A stretch of 64,000 nt of DNA from an uncultured Clostridia bacterium (GCA_934454115.1 CAKSFQ010000001.1:62001-126000); one strand, 5' to 3'. Counted from the first letter of the stretch, positions 28,701-36,517 are shown. Notes: a model not told the origin generated them from the letters alone. Translations and numbers: made by a program.

Positions 28701-29663
28701 GTCTACGTTTTCATCATCGCTGATACCGGAATCGACATCCACGGTTACCTCTTTATCCGGCATGGTAAAGAAATATTTCCCATCTTTCTCTTCCAACTCC
28801 TTGCCATCGACCTTTACGGCGTGAATGGCGCTCACGGAGTCCGGCGTAACCTCCAGGGTAATTTCCGATCCGGCAGCGCCCAGGTTCTCGCCGAGCTTTT
28901 CGCTGCTGTTGATGACAACGTTTGCGTGCTCCGTAGTGTTCACATGAATGGTGTGATACTTGGCATCAATTGCGCTCGCCTTGGTATAACCGTAAATTTC
29001 GTGTATCTGAATATCGCCGAGCCACGGCTGCATATCACGAATTGCCATACGGATATATTTTGCCGTCACAGGCTTTGTAAGCTCAAATTCATAAAACGGA
29101 CGAACACCGTTGGAATCGTCCCAAAGCGTGGTGCTGACAACTTCGGTTTGCAGCTTTCCCTCTAAGGTATCTGCCTGATAAACCAATTCCCAGGAGTTAT
29201 CCGCGCCGGTATCGCTGACGTAGATTTCAAATCCCTCAGCCCAGGCTCTGGTCGGCTTATCTTTATACATCACCGGGCCGTCCTGATAGGGGGTACCGGT
29301 TTCCCAGAATACTTTTAATTTCTCCAGTGGAACCGGAACCGTGGTCGAAATGTCCATCAGAACAATATAGTCATTGCCCGTCTTTCCGTTTACATCGTAA
29401 AGCGGAATCCCGTCGTACATTTCCGTTCCCGTGGTTGTAATAATATTTCGATCAAAGACGCTGTCACCCTCGCGCACCAAAGAAGTATTCTTCTGCGGCT
29501 TCATTCCGGTTGATGATTTGACATCAAAATCCGCATTATAAACATTAAATACGTCTACCATCTCTTCTTCCGCCGAAACCGCTGCGGGAACCGCTGTCAC
29601 AACCCCGGCTGTTAATGTAAGCGCTGTCAGATACGACAGGGCTCTCTTCCATTTCATTTTCAT
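25731..29663 (-). CDS. Cell-surface protein: carbohydrate-binding-like domain, Big_5, internal SLH domains, Asp-box beta-propeller, about 1310 aa
   Basis: The signal peptide (about 1-31) is followed by a discoidin/CBM-like domain (about 38-224), a short repeat domain (about 234-310), a Big_5-like domain (about 318-421), a set of S-layer homology repeats (about 430-568; IKGYGDGAFGPEDPVTVKDA, RGYEDGTFRKDSDVTRAETV, FTDVPADHWA) and a beta-propeller (about 580-1309) with Asp boxes such as STDGGKSW and THDGGKTW. It is a paralogue of the C-terminal part of the 2546-aa protein, which lacks the SLH segment at the same place. The propeller resembles sialidase-fold or GH74-type domains; reaction and substrate are unknown. 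Start 29663 is preferred because GGAGG lies six bases upstream (29670-29674). The gene follows the two importer permeases, with 61 bases between, so surface digestion and uptake are probably linked. Confidence 0.85.
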   Translation of the reverse strand: MKMKWKRALSYLTALTLTAGVVTAVPAAVSAEEEMVDVFNVYNADFDVKSSTGMKPQKNTSLVREGDSVFDRNIITTTGTEMYDGIPLYDVNGKTGNDYIVLMDISTTVPVPLEKLKVFWETGTPYQDGPVMYKDKPTRAWAEGFEIYVSDTGADNSWELVYQADTLEGKLQTEVVSTTLWDDSNGVRPFYEFELTKPVTAKYIRMAIRDMQPWLGDIQIHEIYGYTKASAIDAKYHTIHVNTTEHANVVINSSEKLGENLGAAGSEITLEVTPDSVSAIHAVKVDGKELEEKDGKYFFTMPDKEVTVDVDSGISDDENVDLVMESASVVGGNVVPAGTVPVITMNFNRRVDFVDKSMVLFNGERNSDLIQHAFKDANDPTKVYIVPFSDKLEEGAIYTAELADVKSMAGKSLSGRAECSFQTAADYQRDIHAEDASYIKGYGDGAFGPEDPVTVKDALTMAKRLARQYDYSSIAEEDRPIRRVELAKILYILKNGESMESLDDMFSALVEGGIFRGYEDGTFRKDSDVTRAETVTLFNRVIGRGEVKDENTFTDVPADHWAVKDIVSAASDSLSTHIKWTENIPEIKSMDTYNEKNNTWTKIPAITQELRDMGIAGGEGGQWMQALEIDNVDGSLMLAGIDVTGMIRSTDGGKSWQRSYRGFTASGCVDIKIDPNNKNRILAIGSLSDHAFTGIYMSDDMGENWHHVYSYVFNGQRDTRNQLAWDKSTYDESIGGSRVAYWSNLHRLRAGLENSDQEYGILRSHSKGGLVKTEDGGKTWNIVNKEMSDSVIAVHPTKSIVYAGNESGFFRSEDGGVTFTQILSGEPIYGLDVIETRPDNVYINDSKGVLISEDCGKTFKRIEASGFPKRKDLSDVRDIVRDLAVSPANPDYMLVDDRNYHKYNNKRYYTHDGGKTWAESGYDSSRDFFFNHSRQHPYAWHPTDENKVWTFGGDWVVSSQDGGESFIWDNNGNCGTPPGGRINFNPFNTDLIFCGAQDLTGLLSTNRGYTFVPIESEGGFGCAYGNYAVDENLLVAAIADGWYGLRKLHVSRDGGLSFKNLGLDLKYGLARRATSFWGSPKDRDTIFAGEYVSHDRADTWKEMTGCQFVMAVNYYHNKEAYGLQDEVIVVSYDNGDTWYPFSDTYLDDEEALRGLGTMYSTGSGKHCWDIEYDGINDILYYANGSVNSAHNLVRVENNVHKNIGGNVQIQEKVGDKWYQLIALDPRHPDVLYLGGYGAGAMKCSNSVQRSCDRGESFQIISSMGDNKSIVKDGESAGSGAETIVVHPEDGTLWLWAAGEGLWTFPAPYEE
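29616..29629. promoter_or_regulatory. Candidate catabolite-responsive element (cre) inside the start of the SLH/propeller gene
   Basis: TGTAAGCGCTGTCA fits the CcpA operator consensus TGWNANCGNTNWCA at every position. It lies within codons for the signal peptide of the gene starting at 29663, where a bound repressor would act as a roadblock. A chance match in 64 kb is possible but uncommon, and CcpA itself is not encoded here. Confidence 0.4.
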
Positions 29664-29724
29664 CGTAATCCTCCATTTCCGACTTGACACAGAAAATCGC
29701 ACCCCTTTATGTAATTTTCTGCGC

Positions 29725-30582
29725 CTAACCTTTCACTGCGCCATCTGCCAGACCTGATACAAAATATCGGTTTGCAATCGCAAACACAAATAAAACAGGT
29801 ACCAACGCAATCACAGTCCCGGCCAACATCAAATTCCACTGTGACGCACCCTGACCGGAATTTTTCAGCGCCATAATTCCCACAATTAACGTTTGCTGCT
29901 CCGGTCTGGTTAAGGTAAACATCGCAGGCATCAGATAACTGTTCCAGCTATAATTAAAGGTCAGTACCGCAATCGTTGCCATAACCGGCTTTAAAAGCGG
30001 TAAAATGATTCTAAAGAATATCCCTGTAAAGCTACAGCCGTCAATCTTTGCGGATTCATCCATTTCTCTCGGCAGAGATCCGACAAAGCTGCGTACCAGA
30101 TACATATTGACAATTGGAATACCAAAACAGGTAATCACCAAAAGTCCTACCAGGGATTTGTTCAAATTCAGCAGTGAAAGGACTTCAAACTGCGGATAAA
30201 TCGTAATCGAACCAAGCGAAATAAACATCAATGAAGAAAAAACCGCAAAAATCAGTTTCTTTAACTTAAATTCGCCGCGCTCAAACACATATCCGGTGAC
30301 CGCCGAGGTCAAAAGCGTAATCAAAACGGACGCTACGGTAAACCATGTACTGTTAAAAAACATCTGGCCGACCCGCAGCACATCCGATGTCCATGCCGTC
30401 ACGTAGTTGTCAAACGTCCAATGCTCCGGAAAAATTCGTTCCGGATTTGCCATGATTTCTACATTTGTCTTAAATGAAGACGCAATGACATAAAGCAAAG
30501 GGAACAGCATAATCACTAAAATGATGCTTAAAAACAGATAAATCAGAATCTTTCGGAAAGGACTGATTCTTCCTTCGTTCAT
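29725..30582 (-). CDS. Sugar ABC transporter permease, MalG type
   Basis: A 285-residue inner membrane protein with about six hydrophobic segments and the cytoplasmic EAA loop in the form EMDESAKIDGCSFTGIFFRI, which contacts the ATPase. The length and the N-terminal PLLYVIASSFKT segment are typical of carbohydrate-uptake family 1 (MalG/LplC-like) permeases. The ATG start has GGAGGTG upstream. It lies 14 bases after the partner permease and follows the binding protein, the usual order. No ATP-binding subunit is encoded nearby. Importers of this kind in Firmicutes often borrow a shared MsmX-type ATPase encoded elsewhere. The likely cargo is an oligosaccharide released by the surface proteins of the same locus. 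Confidence 0.92.
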   Translation of the reverse strand: MNEGRISPFRKILIYLFLSIILVIMLFPLLYVIASSFKTNVEIMANPERIFPEHWTFDNYVTAWTSDVLRVGQMFFNSTWFTVASVLITLLTSAVTGYVFERGEFKLKKLIFAVFSSLMFISLGSITIYPQFEVLSLLNLNKSLVGLLVITCFGIPIVNMYLVRSFVGSLPREMDESAKIDGCSFTGIFFRIILPLLKPVMATIAVLTFNYSWNSYLMPAMFTLTRPEQQTLIVGIMALKNSGQGASQWNLMLAGTVIALVPVLFVFAIANRYFVSGLADGAVKG

Positions 30583-30596
30583 GCTTACACCTCCAT

Positions 30597-31556
30597 TTAA
30601 TATAATTCAGAAACCTTGCGTGTGGAACGCATATACAAAATGCCGATTGCCGCACAGATAATCGAAGAGATAATGCTGACCGCGCAGCCGTAGCCGACAT
30701 TGACGACACTGCTTCCGGACGCAAAGCCCGGCAGAAACATTTTGATAACATAAGCTTCTGCCGTCAAGGTTTTTCCGGCCGGGGCGCCGTTGGTCATGAC
30801 GATGATATATTCCCCGACGCGCAGCGTACCGTTGATCGCGAGCAGCAGAATTGTCTGAAACACCTTCGCGATCATGGGCACTGTAATTTTGAAAAACTTA
30901 GTACAGGCTCCGGCGCCTTCCATGTCCGCTGCTTCATAAAGCTCACGCGGGACATTGGACAGCGCCGCTGTAAAATAAACAACATTGGTTCCGAGATTCG
31001 ACCAAATACCGCCCAGGATCAAAACAAACATTGCCGTCCATTTTCCGCCGAACCAATCGATCGGTGCATTGATGATACCCAGCTTGGAAAGCCACGCATT
31101 AGCAAGGCCAAACACATCAAAAATGTTTGAAAAAATGATACCTACAATTGCCACACTGATGACGCAGGGCAGGTAGTAGAGGTTCCGAAAGAAATTGGAA
31201 CCTCTAAGCCCTTTACTGAGTATCGTTGCAATAATCAGTGCAAGCGGAATCTCAATCGGTACCTTAATCAGTAAAAACTGAAGCGTTACCAGCCATCCGC
31301 GCCAATAGTCGCCGCCCTTAGTAAAGAGCGTCACAAAGTTATCAAATCCGACAAAGCGCGTATGATTGGGAATCATATCGTAAAAGTAGAACGCTTTCAG
31401 CGCCGACCATATCAGCGGATAAATGGTGAATACCAAAAACCCGATAATCGGAAGAGACAACAACAGGTAGCACTGTATCTGATCGGAACTCTTTATTTTG
31501 GCAAGCAGCGGAACCCGATCTGCTTTTTTGTTTTCTTTTCTCTTTACTGCCTCCAA
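30597..31556 (-). CDS. Sugar ABC transporter permease, MalF/LplB type
   Basis: A 319-residue polytopic membrane protein whose EAA loop reads ELYEAADMEGAGACTKFFKI. The first membrane segment (about 32-52) is preceded by a basic cytoplasmic tail. It pairs with the downstream MalG-type permease to form the membrane pore. The start appears to be TTG at 31556, with GGAG about eight bases upstream; no in-frame ATG lies near. It lies 22 bases after the lipoprotein gene, so the three genes form one operon. Confidence 0.9.
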   Translation of the reverse strand: MEAVKRKENKKADRVPLLAKIKSSDQIQCYLLLSLPIIGFLVFTIYPLIWSALKAFYFYDMIPNHTRFVGFDNFVTLFTKGGDYWRGWLVTLQFLLIKVPIEIPLALIIATILSKGLRGSNFFRNLYYLPCVISVAIVGIIFSNIFDVFGLANAWLSKLGIINAPIDWFGGKWTAMFVLILGGIWSNLGTNVVYFTAALSNVPRELYEAADMEGAGACTKFFKITVPMIAKVFQTILLLAINGTLRVGEYIIVMTNGAPAGKTLTAEAYVIKMFLPGFASGSSVVNVGYGCAVSIISSIICAAIGILYMRSTRKVSELY

Positions 31557-31578
31557 CGATGAATCGCTCCTTCGATGA

Positions 31579-32967
31579 TTATCTAGTTAACTTCCAATCC
31601 GGATAGATAAACGGCGTCGGATCATAATCCGGGTGAAGCTCTTTATATTTTGCGACGCCGTCATTCTGCTTCTTTTCATAATCCTTAAAGATCTTTTCTA
31701 CCTCGGACGGAGAGGACGTTTCGCTCAGCATCTCAACGCAAAGGTCGCTCATTGTTTTTTCACCGGTCATGTCACTCTTTACGGTCAGCGGCGGGCACTT
31801 GCTAAATGCTGCAAAGCTTGCAAAGGTTTTCCAGTTTGCTAAATCATCGGAAACCTTCACGTCTTTTACCAGATCATAGTCGATCGGAATCGACAGACCG
31901 GCCTGATACATTTCCTTGAGCATATCGTCACTGGTGAAGTAATCTAGGATCGTGACAATCTTATCTGCGCCGATTCGTTCTACGGACGACTTGTTTACCG
32001 AGCACAAACCGTCTGCCGAAGCATACTGGATTCCCTTCACATCGGTGGACTCAACCGGGAGCGGTGCAACACCCCATTCGATCTTTGCCGGGAACTGCTC
32101 AGTCAGCACACCGTAGTCGTAGCTACCTGCAATCTTCATGCCGATATCGCCCTGTCCGAAACGGGCGCGTGCCGGGTCGTTGTCAATACCCTCCGTGCCG
32201 GGAACGCAGCTGCCGTCGCGCTTCATCTGAATCATGGCATTCATCACGGTAATCTGGCCGTCATAATGGAAGCTGCCGTCACGGGGATCATAGGCATCGG
32301 TCATACCGTTGATTGCCGAGGATGCCATATTGATATCCGTGGTATAAAAACCGTCCCACTTTCCGGGGAAGATGATGCCGTACTGCTTTGCATCCGGATT
32401 GGTCAGCTTTTTGGCGTACTCAACCACCTGATCCCAGGTTTCCGGCGCCTTTGGTTCGCCGTTTTCGTCAACCAGGCCGGCATCCTTAAACATCTGTTTG
32501 TTATAGATTAAACCATAGGTCGCAGATGTAATCGGCAGTGTATAGGTCTTACCGAGGTACTTATGTCTGGTCTCTAATGCGTTCTTGCCGAATTTTTCAA
32601 GCAGCTTTTCCGCGCCTGCAATCTCTTCAAGCGGCATGATCTGATCTTTCTGTGCACGCATCTCGATCTGCCATGTAGCATATAAGTCCGGCGCCTGATC
32701 GGAGGTGTATGCCAGGTTCAGCATTTCCTCCATGTCGCCTTCTTTCACAACATACTCAAGCTCGATTCCCTTTTCTTTTCCGACCGTTTCGTTAAACTGC
32801 TTAAATTTTTCCTGCATAAATGCTTTGTCGTGGCCGGTGCTTCTCCACCAAACCACCTTGGTGACATCGGTGTTTGCTTCCTGCTTGGAAGTGGAACAAC
32901 CGGCAAATACGGACGTCATCATCACCGCGGCAAGAACACCTGCAAATAACTTTCCTCTTTTCTTCAT
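31579..32967 (-). CDS. Extracellular solute-binding lipoprotein of a sugar ABC importer (family 1)
   Basis: The N-terminal segment ends in a lipobox VFAGC with the lipidated Cys at residue 24, followed by a Ser/Thr-rich linker, so the mature protein is tethered to the outer face of the membrane. The rest fits family 1 sugar-binding proteins (VVWWRSTGHDK near the start; LPITSATYGLIYNKQMFKDA; PETWDQVVEYAKKL). Start 32967 is preferred because a GAGGAG site lies four bases upstream; an in-frame ATG at 32979 has its AAGG directly adjacent. The upstream region has a TATAAT promoter with the shared 20-base box and a direct repeat of the AATCAAGAAAGG segment. The ligand cannot be read from sequence. 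Confidence 0.92.
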   Translation of the reverse strand: MKKRGKLFAGVLAAVMMTSVFAGCSTSKQEANTDVTKVVWWRSTGHDKAFMQEKFKQFNETVGKEKGIELEYVVKEGDMEEMLNLAYTSDQAPDLYATWQIEMRAQKDQIMPLEEIAGAEKLLEKFGKNALETRHKYLGKTYTLPITSATYGLIYNKQMFKDAGLVDENGEPKAPETWDQVVEYAKKLTNPDAKQYGIIFPGKWDGFYTTDINMASSAINGMTDAYDPRDGSFHYDGQITVMNAMIQMKRDGSCVPGTEGIDNDPARARFGQGDIGMKIAGSYDYGVLTEQFPAKIEWGVAPLPVESTDVKGIQYASADGLCSVNKSSVERIGADKIVTILDYFTSDDMLKEMYQAGLSIPIDYDLVKDVKVSDDLANWKTFASFAAFSKCPPLTVKSDMTGEKTMSDLCVEMLSETSSPSEVEKIFKDYEKKQNDGVAKYKELHPDYDPTPFIYPDWKLTR

Positions 32968-32971
32968 AAGA

Positions 32972-33027
32972 CTCCTCATCCTTTCTTGATTAAAGTGCGG
33001 CTAAACTCTCATCCGCCTTTCTTGATT
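32972..33027 (-). repeat. Direct repeat in the leader of the binding-protein gene
   Basis: On the minus strand the segment AATCAAGAAAGG followed by GGATGAG/ATGAGG occurs twice (33006-33027 and 32972-32991) in the untranslated leader. The proximal copy supplies the ribosome site. The distal copy could be a second, non-productive ribosome landing site or a duplication remnant. Confidence 0.5.
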
Positions 33028-33030
33028 TTC

Positions 33031-33076
33031 ATTATAACGCATAATTTTTCGTTTTTGAAGTTTAAAAAACATATGC
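33031..33076 (-). promoter_or_regulatory. Promoter with shared 20-base box upstream of the sugar importer operon
   Basis: Reading the minus strand, TATAAT (33031-33036) lies 17 bases from TTCAAA (33054-33059). The plus-strand sequence GAAGTTTAAAAAACATATGC (33057-33076) overlaps the -35 exactly as at 11393-11412. The box begins only four bases after the response-regulator stop codon, so the importer can be transcribed independently of the two-component genes. Confidence 0.78.
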
Positions 33077-33080
33077 ACTT

Positions 33081-33767
33081 TTACTTTTGATCGCTGTAAT
33101 ACAGATCAATAAACTCAAATAACTCCATTTCTTTCAGTGATTTTATCAGGCTTTTCATGCTTTTTGTCTCAAATTTACGTAAAATTCCCGATGCCTGCGC
33201 ACGGATTGTCCCCTCCTCCACATATCGCTCTGCCGCAATTTCGCGATAAGATTTTCCGTAGTATATTCCGCGCAGAACGCTGATTTCACTCTTTGACAGT
33301 TTGGTAATCTGATTCACGGTATATAAAAGTGATTTTTGCATCTTCATCACATCGCGCAGCTTTTTTGTCAGCGGTGCGGCGATATCTGCGTCAATGGCGG
33401 CCTTATTTTGATACACATCGAGTACCTTGCTTACAATTTCGCCGTCTTCGGCCGTTTTGTATAAAAAATCAACCGCCCCGGAGGAAAATGCCCGAAATAC
33501 ATAGTCTTCGACCCGGTGAGCCGTCAGCATAATAATCTTTAAATCCGGCTTGATTTCAAGCAGATCCTTGATGACTTCCAACCCCTCGTCGTTGGTGCGC
33601 ATCTGGATATCCAAAAGCAAAATATCCGGCTGCGTCTTTTGAACCAGCGCTTTACATTCATCGCCGTTTTGCGCCGTGCCGACGACCTCCACTTCGCTTG
33701 TTTTTGAAAAAACCTTTGCGTAATATTCGCACAGGCTTTTCATATCGTCGCAGATTAAAAGTTTCAT
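33081..33767 (-). CDS. Two-component response regulator with C-terminal HTH
   Basis: The 228-residue protein has a receiver domain with acidic pair D7/D8, phospho-acceptor D53 (LLLDIQM), T82 and K104. Its C-terminal helix-turn-helix of LuxR/NarL style (about 155-215; LSKSEISVLRGIYYGKSYREI) is somewhat divergent. GGAGG lies upstream of the ATG. It follows its cognate kinase by 12 bases and precedes the importer genes. It is the best candidate to bind the repeated 20-base box in front of the kinase, importer and phosphoesterase units. Confidence 0.9.
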   Translation of the reverse strand: MKLLICDDMKSLCEYYAKVFSKTSEVEVVGTAQNGDECKALVQKTQPDILLLDIQMRTNDEGLEVIKDLLEIKPDLKIIMLTAHRVEDYVFRAFSSGAVDFLYKTAEDGEIVSKVLDVYQNKAAIDADIAAPLTKKLRDVMKMQKSLLYTVNQITKLSKSEISVLRGIYYGKSYREIAAERYVEEGTIRAQASGILRKFETKSMKSLIKSLKEMELFEFIDLYYSDQK

Positions 33768-33779
33768 TTTTCTTTCCTC

Positions 33780-35261
33780 CTACATCCATTTTGAACCGCG
33801 GTTCTGATAAATAGGCATCGCAATATAAATACTGGTCAGGATTCCCTCAACGCTTTTAATGGCAACATCGCCGCCGTGAATCGTAATGACGCGTTTTACA
33901 AAGTCCAGCCCAAGCCCGTTTCCGACCTTTTTCCGTTTGGTGGTGTAAAACGGTCTAAATACACTGTGCATATTGCCCTTTTCAATACCGCAGCCGTTAT
34001 CCGTGATTTTGAGTAAAAGCATGTCGCGCTCGGTATACAGATCAATCTGGATTCTACCGTTTTGGATTTCCTTTTGTTCAATGGCCTCCATCGAATTTCG
34101 GAAAATATTTACCAGGCTTTCCACGATATGTGCTTTGTTGCCAAGGACAATCGTTTTGGTATCACGATAGTTCCGTTCAATATGGATAAGGGGGTCACCG
34201 GTTTTTTTCAGCGCCTCATCAAGACAGCTTTCGATGGTAAACACATGATACTCCATCGAGACCGCATTGAGCATCTTCAGTGTACGGCTGATGTTCTCAA
34301 CCGATTCTCCCGCCTCACGTTTAATTCGTGCAAAAACCTCCATCACCTCTGCCCCATCCTTTGTCTCTTCGGCGTCCTCACCCAGCGAGACCAGTTTTTG
34401 TATGCACAAGAAATTATTTTTATAGGTGTGAAGGAGCATATATACATTTTCGCTGATCATCCGGCTTCTCTTGATAAAACGCCGGTTGCTGCCGTATTTT
34501 TTAAACGGGCTGAAGTAAAGCAAAATAAAGGTGTTTACTGCAAAGATACACAAAACACTCGCCATAATCGCCATGTTCTCGCCAAACATACCAAGCGTAC
34601 CCTTTTTAGGAAAGTTCATAAGGTCAATATTATAAAACATGGTCGGCTTAAAAATTCCGTTGATGAATAGCAGATACAAAATGAGATAGATAAACAAAAT
34701 ACATGCCATACAGGACAGGCCGTATCGCTTTTTGACAAAAATTTTGGTCTTAACCCAGTAGATGCCAAGAATCACCATCGGCATCAAAAGATACAAAAGT
34801 GCAACAAAAGCGGACGCTTTTTTCAGAAAATATAAAATGTGAATACCCTTTCCGACATTTGCAGCGTTTAAGTGTATAAAGATGTGCCAGTTCACAAACG
34901 GAAGGTTGATGACAAAAACATATAAAATAGGGAGTGCCATCAGACCGTAAACCCATTTTTTGCAAGGGTAAACCAGCTTTAGGCAGGCAATCGCGCCGGA
35001 CATGATGACAGCAACCCCAAAATTATGTACAATTGCACTCCTATAAAGTCCCAGATGTATTTTGGAGAGATATTGTAAAAAGATGTAGTCAATCCGGCTC
35101 ATATAACCATAAGAAGAAATTGCAATAAAATAAAACAAGCCGGCAAATACCATAATTACGCAGCCGAAGAAATATAGCGCTATGACATAGGCAAACTGCG
35201 TGCGATAACTAAAAATCAAACAGGTCGAAAGAATCACCAGGATAAAAAGTATCAGTAACAT
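33780..35261 (-). CDS. Membrane sensor histidine kinase with about seven transmembrane segments
   Basis: The 493-residue protein has roughly seven hydrophobic segments in its first 250 residues, a 7TM-type sensory input without a large extracellular domain. A dimerisation/phospho-acceptor helix follows with LLHTYKNNF (His near residue 278). The ATPase domain has an N box NIFRNSMEAIEQ (near 388), a G1 box DNGCGIEKG (near 420) and a G2 box VGNGLGLDFVKR (near 450). The motifs look functional. GGAGGG precedes the ATG. It is encoded just upstream of the response regulator and the two form the sensory pair of the polysaccharide locus. The signal is unknown; a small sugar is plausible. Confidence 0.9.
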   Translation of the reverse strand: MLLILFILVILSTCLIFSYRTQFAYVIALYFFGCVIMVFAGLFYFIAISSYGYMSRIDYIFLQYLSKIHLGLYRSAIVHNFGVAVIMSGAIACLKLVYPCKKWVYGLMALPILYVFVINLPFVNWHIFIHLNAANVGKGIHILYFLKKASAFVALLYLLMPMVILGIYWVKTKIFVKKRYGLSCMACILFIYLILYLLFINGIFKPTMFYNIDLMNFPKKGTLGMFGENMAIMASVLCIFAVNTFILLYFSPFKKYGSNRRFIKRSRMISENVYMLLHTYKNNFLCIQKLVSLGEDAEETKDGAEVMEVFARIKREAGESVENISRTLKMLNAVSMEYHVFTIESCLDEALKKTGDPLIHIERNYRDTKTIVLGNKAHIVESLVNIFRNSMEAIEQKEIQNGRIQIDLYTERDMLLLKITDNGCGIEKGNMHSVFRPFYTTKRKKVGNGLGLDFVKRVITIHGGDVAIKSVEGILTSIYIAMPIYQNRGSKWM

Positions 35262-35411
35262 AGAAAATTCCCTCCAGTAGCCGTACTATTAAAATGATTT
35301 TGATTATTTTACATATCAAACTGTTCTTGCATTATGCAAAATAGGCAAATATTTCAATAAATTTTTTATACACTTTAGCAATATGACAATATTCTAGCAA
35401 ATCATTTTTGG

Positions 35412-35456
35412 ATTATCAACCTTTTTCGCCAAAATAAATGTTTAAAAAACGTATGC
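35412..35456 (-). promoter_or_regulatory. Candidate autoregulated promoter of the sensor operon with variant box
   Basis: The plus strand reads TTTAAAAAACGTATGC at 35441-35456, one mismatch (A to G) from the core of the shared box and in the same orientation. On the minus strand a GATAAT -10 (35412-35417) lies within one base of the spacing seen at the two exact copies. The leader to the kinase ATG would be about 145 bases. Confidence 0.55.
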
Positions 35457-35600
35457 ATTTTCTGGAAAATACGGGAAAATCCGGGATTTCAAAAACAACT
35501 CATGCATCTTAGTGCAAAATATCTGTAAAGTATAATAACTTTGCATGTATAAAGCTATTATGCTTTACAGGAGTAATTCTCGTTCTTACAATGGAAATCG

Positions 35601-35629
35601 TTGACTTTATTGTTGGGATATGCTATACT
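35601..35629 (+). promoter_or_regulatory. Sigma-A promoter of the SGNH hydrolase gene
   Basis: TTGACT (35601-35606), a 17-base spacer and TATACT (35624-35629) form a near-consensus promoter. Transcription would start near 35636, which rules out the longer frame beginning at 35591 and supports the ATG at 35678. Confidence 0.8.
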
Positions 35630-35677
35630 TTTCGTGAAAGATATAATAATAATATAAAATGGTTAGGAGTTACATTT

Positions 35678-36481
35678 ATGGATTTAAAAAACTACATATT
35701 TTCTCCGGGAGAAAAGCCCCTGGATCACATGGTAACTAACGGAGGGTTCACCGGTATCTTCCGCACCATTGCATGCATTGGGGACAGTCTTTCTTCCGGT
35801 GAACTGGAATCTTTTGAACTGGGACATAAAGGATATCATGACTATTTTGAATATTCTTGGGGACAATTTATTGCCAGGGATGCCGGCTGCAAGGTTTATA
35901 ATTTCTCTCGCGGTGGCATGAGCGCAAGAGCTTATATGGAGAACTTTGCCGAAGAAAAAGGCTTTTTTGATGTCGAGCTGCGCGCACAGGCCTATATCAT
36001 GGCGCTCGGTGTCAATGATACCACATTTATTTTATCCAAGGAATTGGAGCTCGGAACGATTGAAGACATCAACCCCAAAAACTATACGCAAAACAAACCG
36101 ACCTTTGCCGGATATTACGGTGCAATTATAAGCAAATATAAAGAGGTTCAGCCCCACGCAAAATTCTTTCTTATGACGATGCCGCGGGACGATGCCGATG
36201 CAGAGCGAAACGCTATTTATGATCAAATGTCTGATCTGATTCGTGCGATTGCAAAACTGTTTTCCAATTGTTTTGTATTAGACTTTAGAAAATACGCCCC
36301 GGACTACGATGAAACATTTAAAAAGAATTTCTTTTTAGGCGGCCACTTAAATGTACAGGGCTATCGGCTGACCGCCCTTATGGTAGAATCGTACATTGAT
36401 TATCTGATTCGTGCCTATCCCGAAGAATTTAAACAATGCGGTTATATCGGAAAGCCGTTTTATAACGGAGAAACCCTATAA
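35678..36481 (+). CDS. Cytoplasmic SGNH/GDSL-family hydrolase
   Basis: The 267-residue protein has no signal peptide. It shows the SGNH blocks: ACIGDSLSSGE (nucleophile Ser), FSRGGMSARAY (Gly), ALGVNDTT (Asn) and GGHLNVQGY (His). It is likely to hydrolyse an ester, for example to deacetylate imported oligosaccharides, which would complement the exported SGNH domains of the neighbouring locus. AGGAG lies nine bases before the ATG, and the sigma-A promoter just upstream fixes the start. It is transcribed divergently from the sensor kinase operon. Confidence 0.82.
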   Translation: MDLKNYIFSPGEKPLDHMVTNGGFTGIFRTIACIGDSLSSGELESFELGHKGYHDYFEYSWGQFIARDAGCKVYNFSRGGMSARAYMENFAEEKGFFDVELRAQAYIMALGVNDTTFILSKELELGTIEDINPKNYTQNKPTFAGYYGAIISKYKEVQPHAKFFLMTMPRDDADAERNAIYDQMSDLIRAIAKLFSNCFVLDFRKYAPDYDETFKKNFFLGGHLNVQGYRLTALMVESYIDYLIRAYPEEFKQCGYIGKPFYNGETL

Positions 36482-36517
36482 AAAATACCCCAAACAATAA
36501 AAGGCTGCATGATAATG

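Larger units (their letters stand above)
35262..35677. other. Divergent AT-rich intergenic region with regulatory elements
   Basis: This 416-base non-coding region separates the minus-strand sensor operon from the plus-strand SGNH gene. It holds a variant of the shared box with a -10 for the kinase operon (35412-35456) and a sigma-A promoter for the hydrolase gene (35601-35629). It also has several short TGCAAAAT and TAGCAA direct repeats whose role I cannot assign. Confidence 0.6.

Noticed and set aside
27933..29165. Open frame of 410 codons on the plus strand
   Set aside because: It is antisense to the Big_5/SLH part of the 25731-29663 gene, has no ribosome site, and its composition mirrors the coding strand.
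29690..29716. Terminator between the permease and the SLH/propeller gene
   Set aside because: CAGAAAAT/ATTTTCTG arms are AT-rich, the loop is long and no T-run follows.
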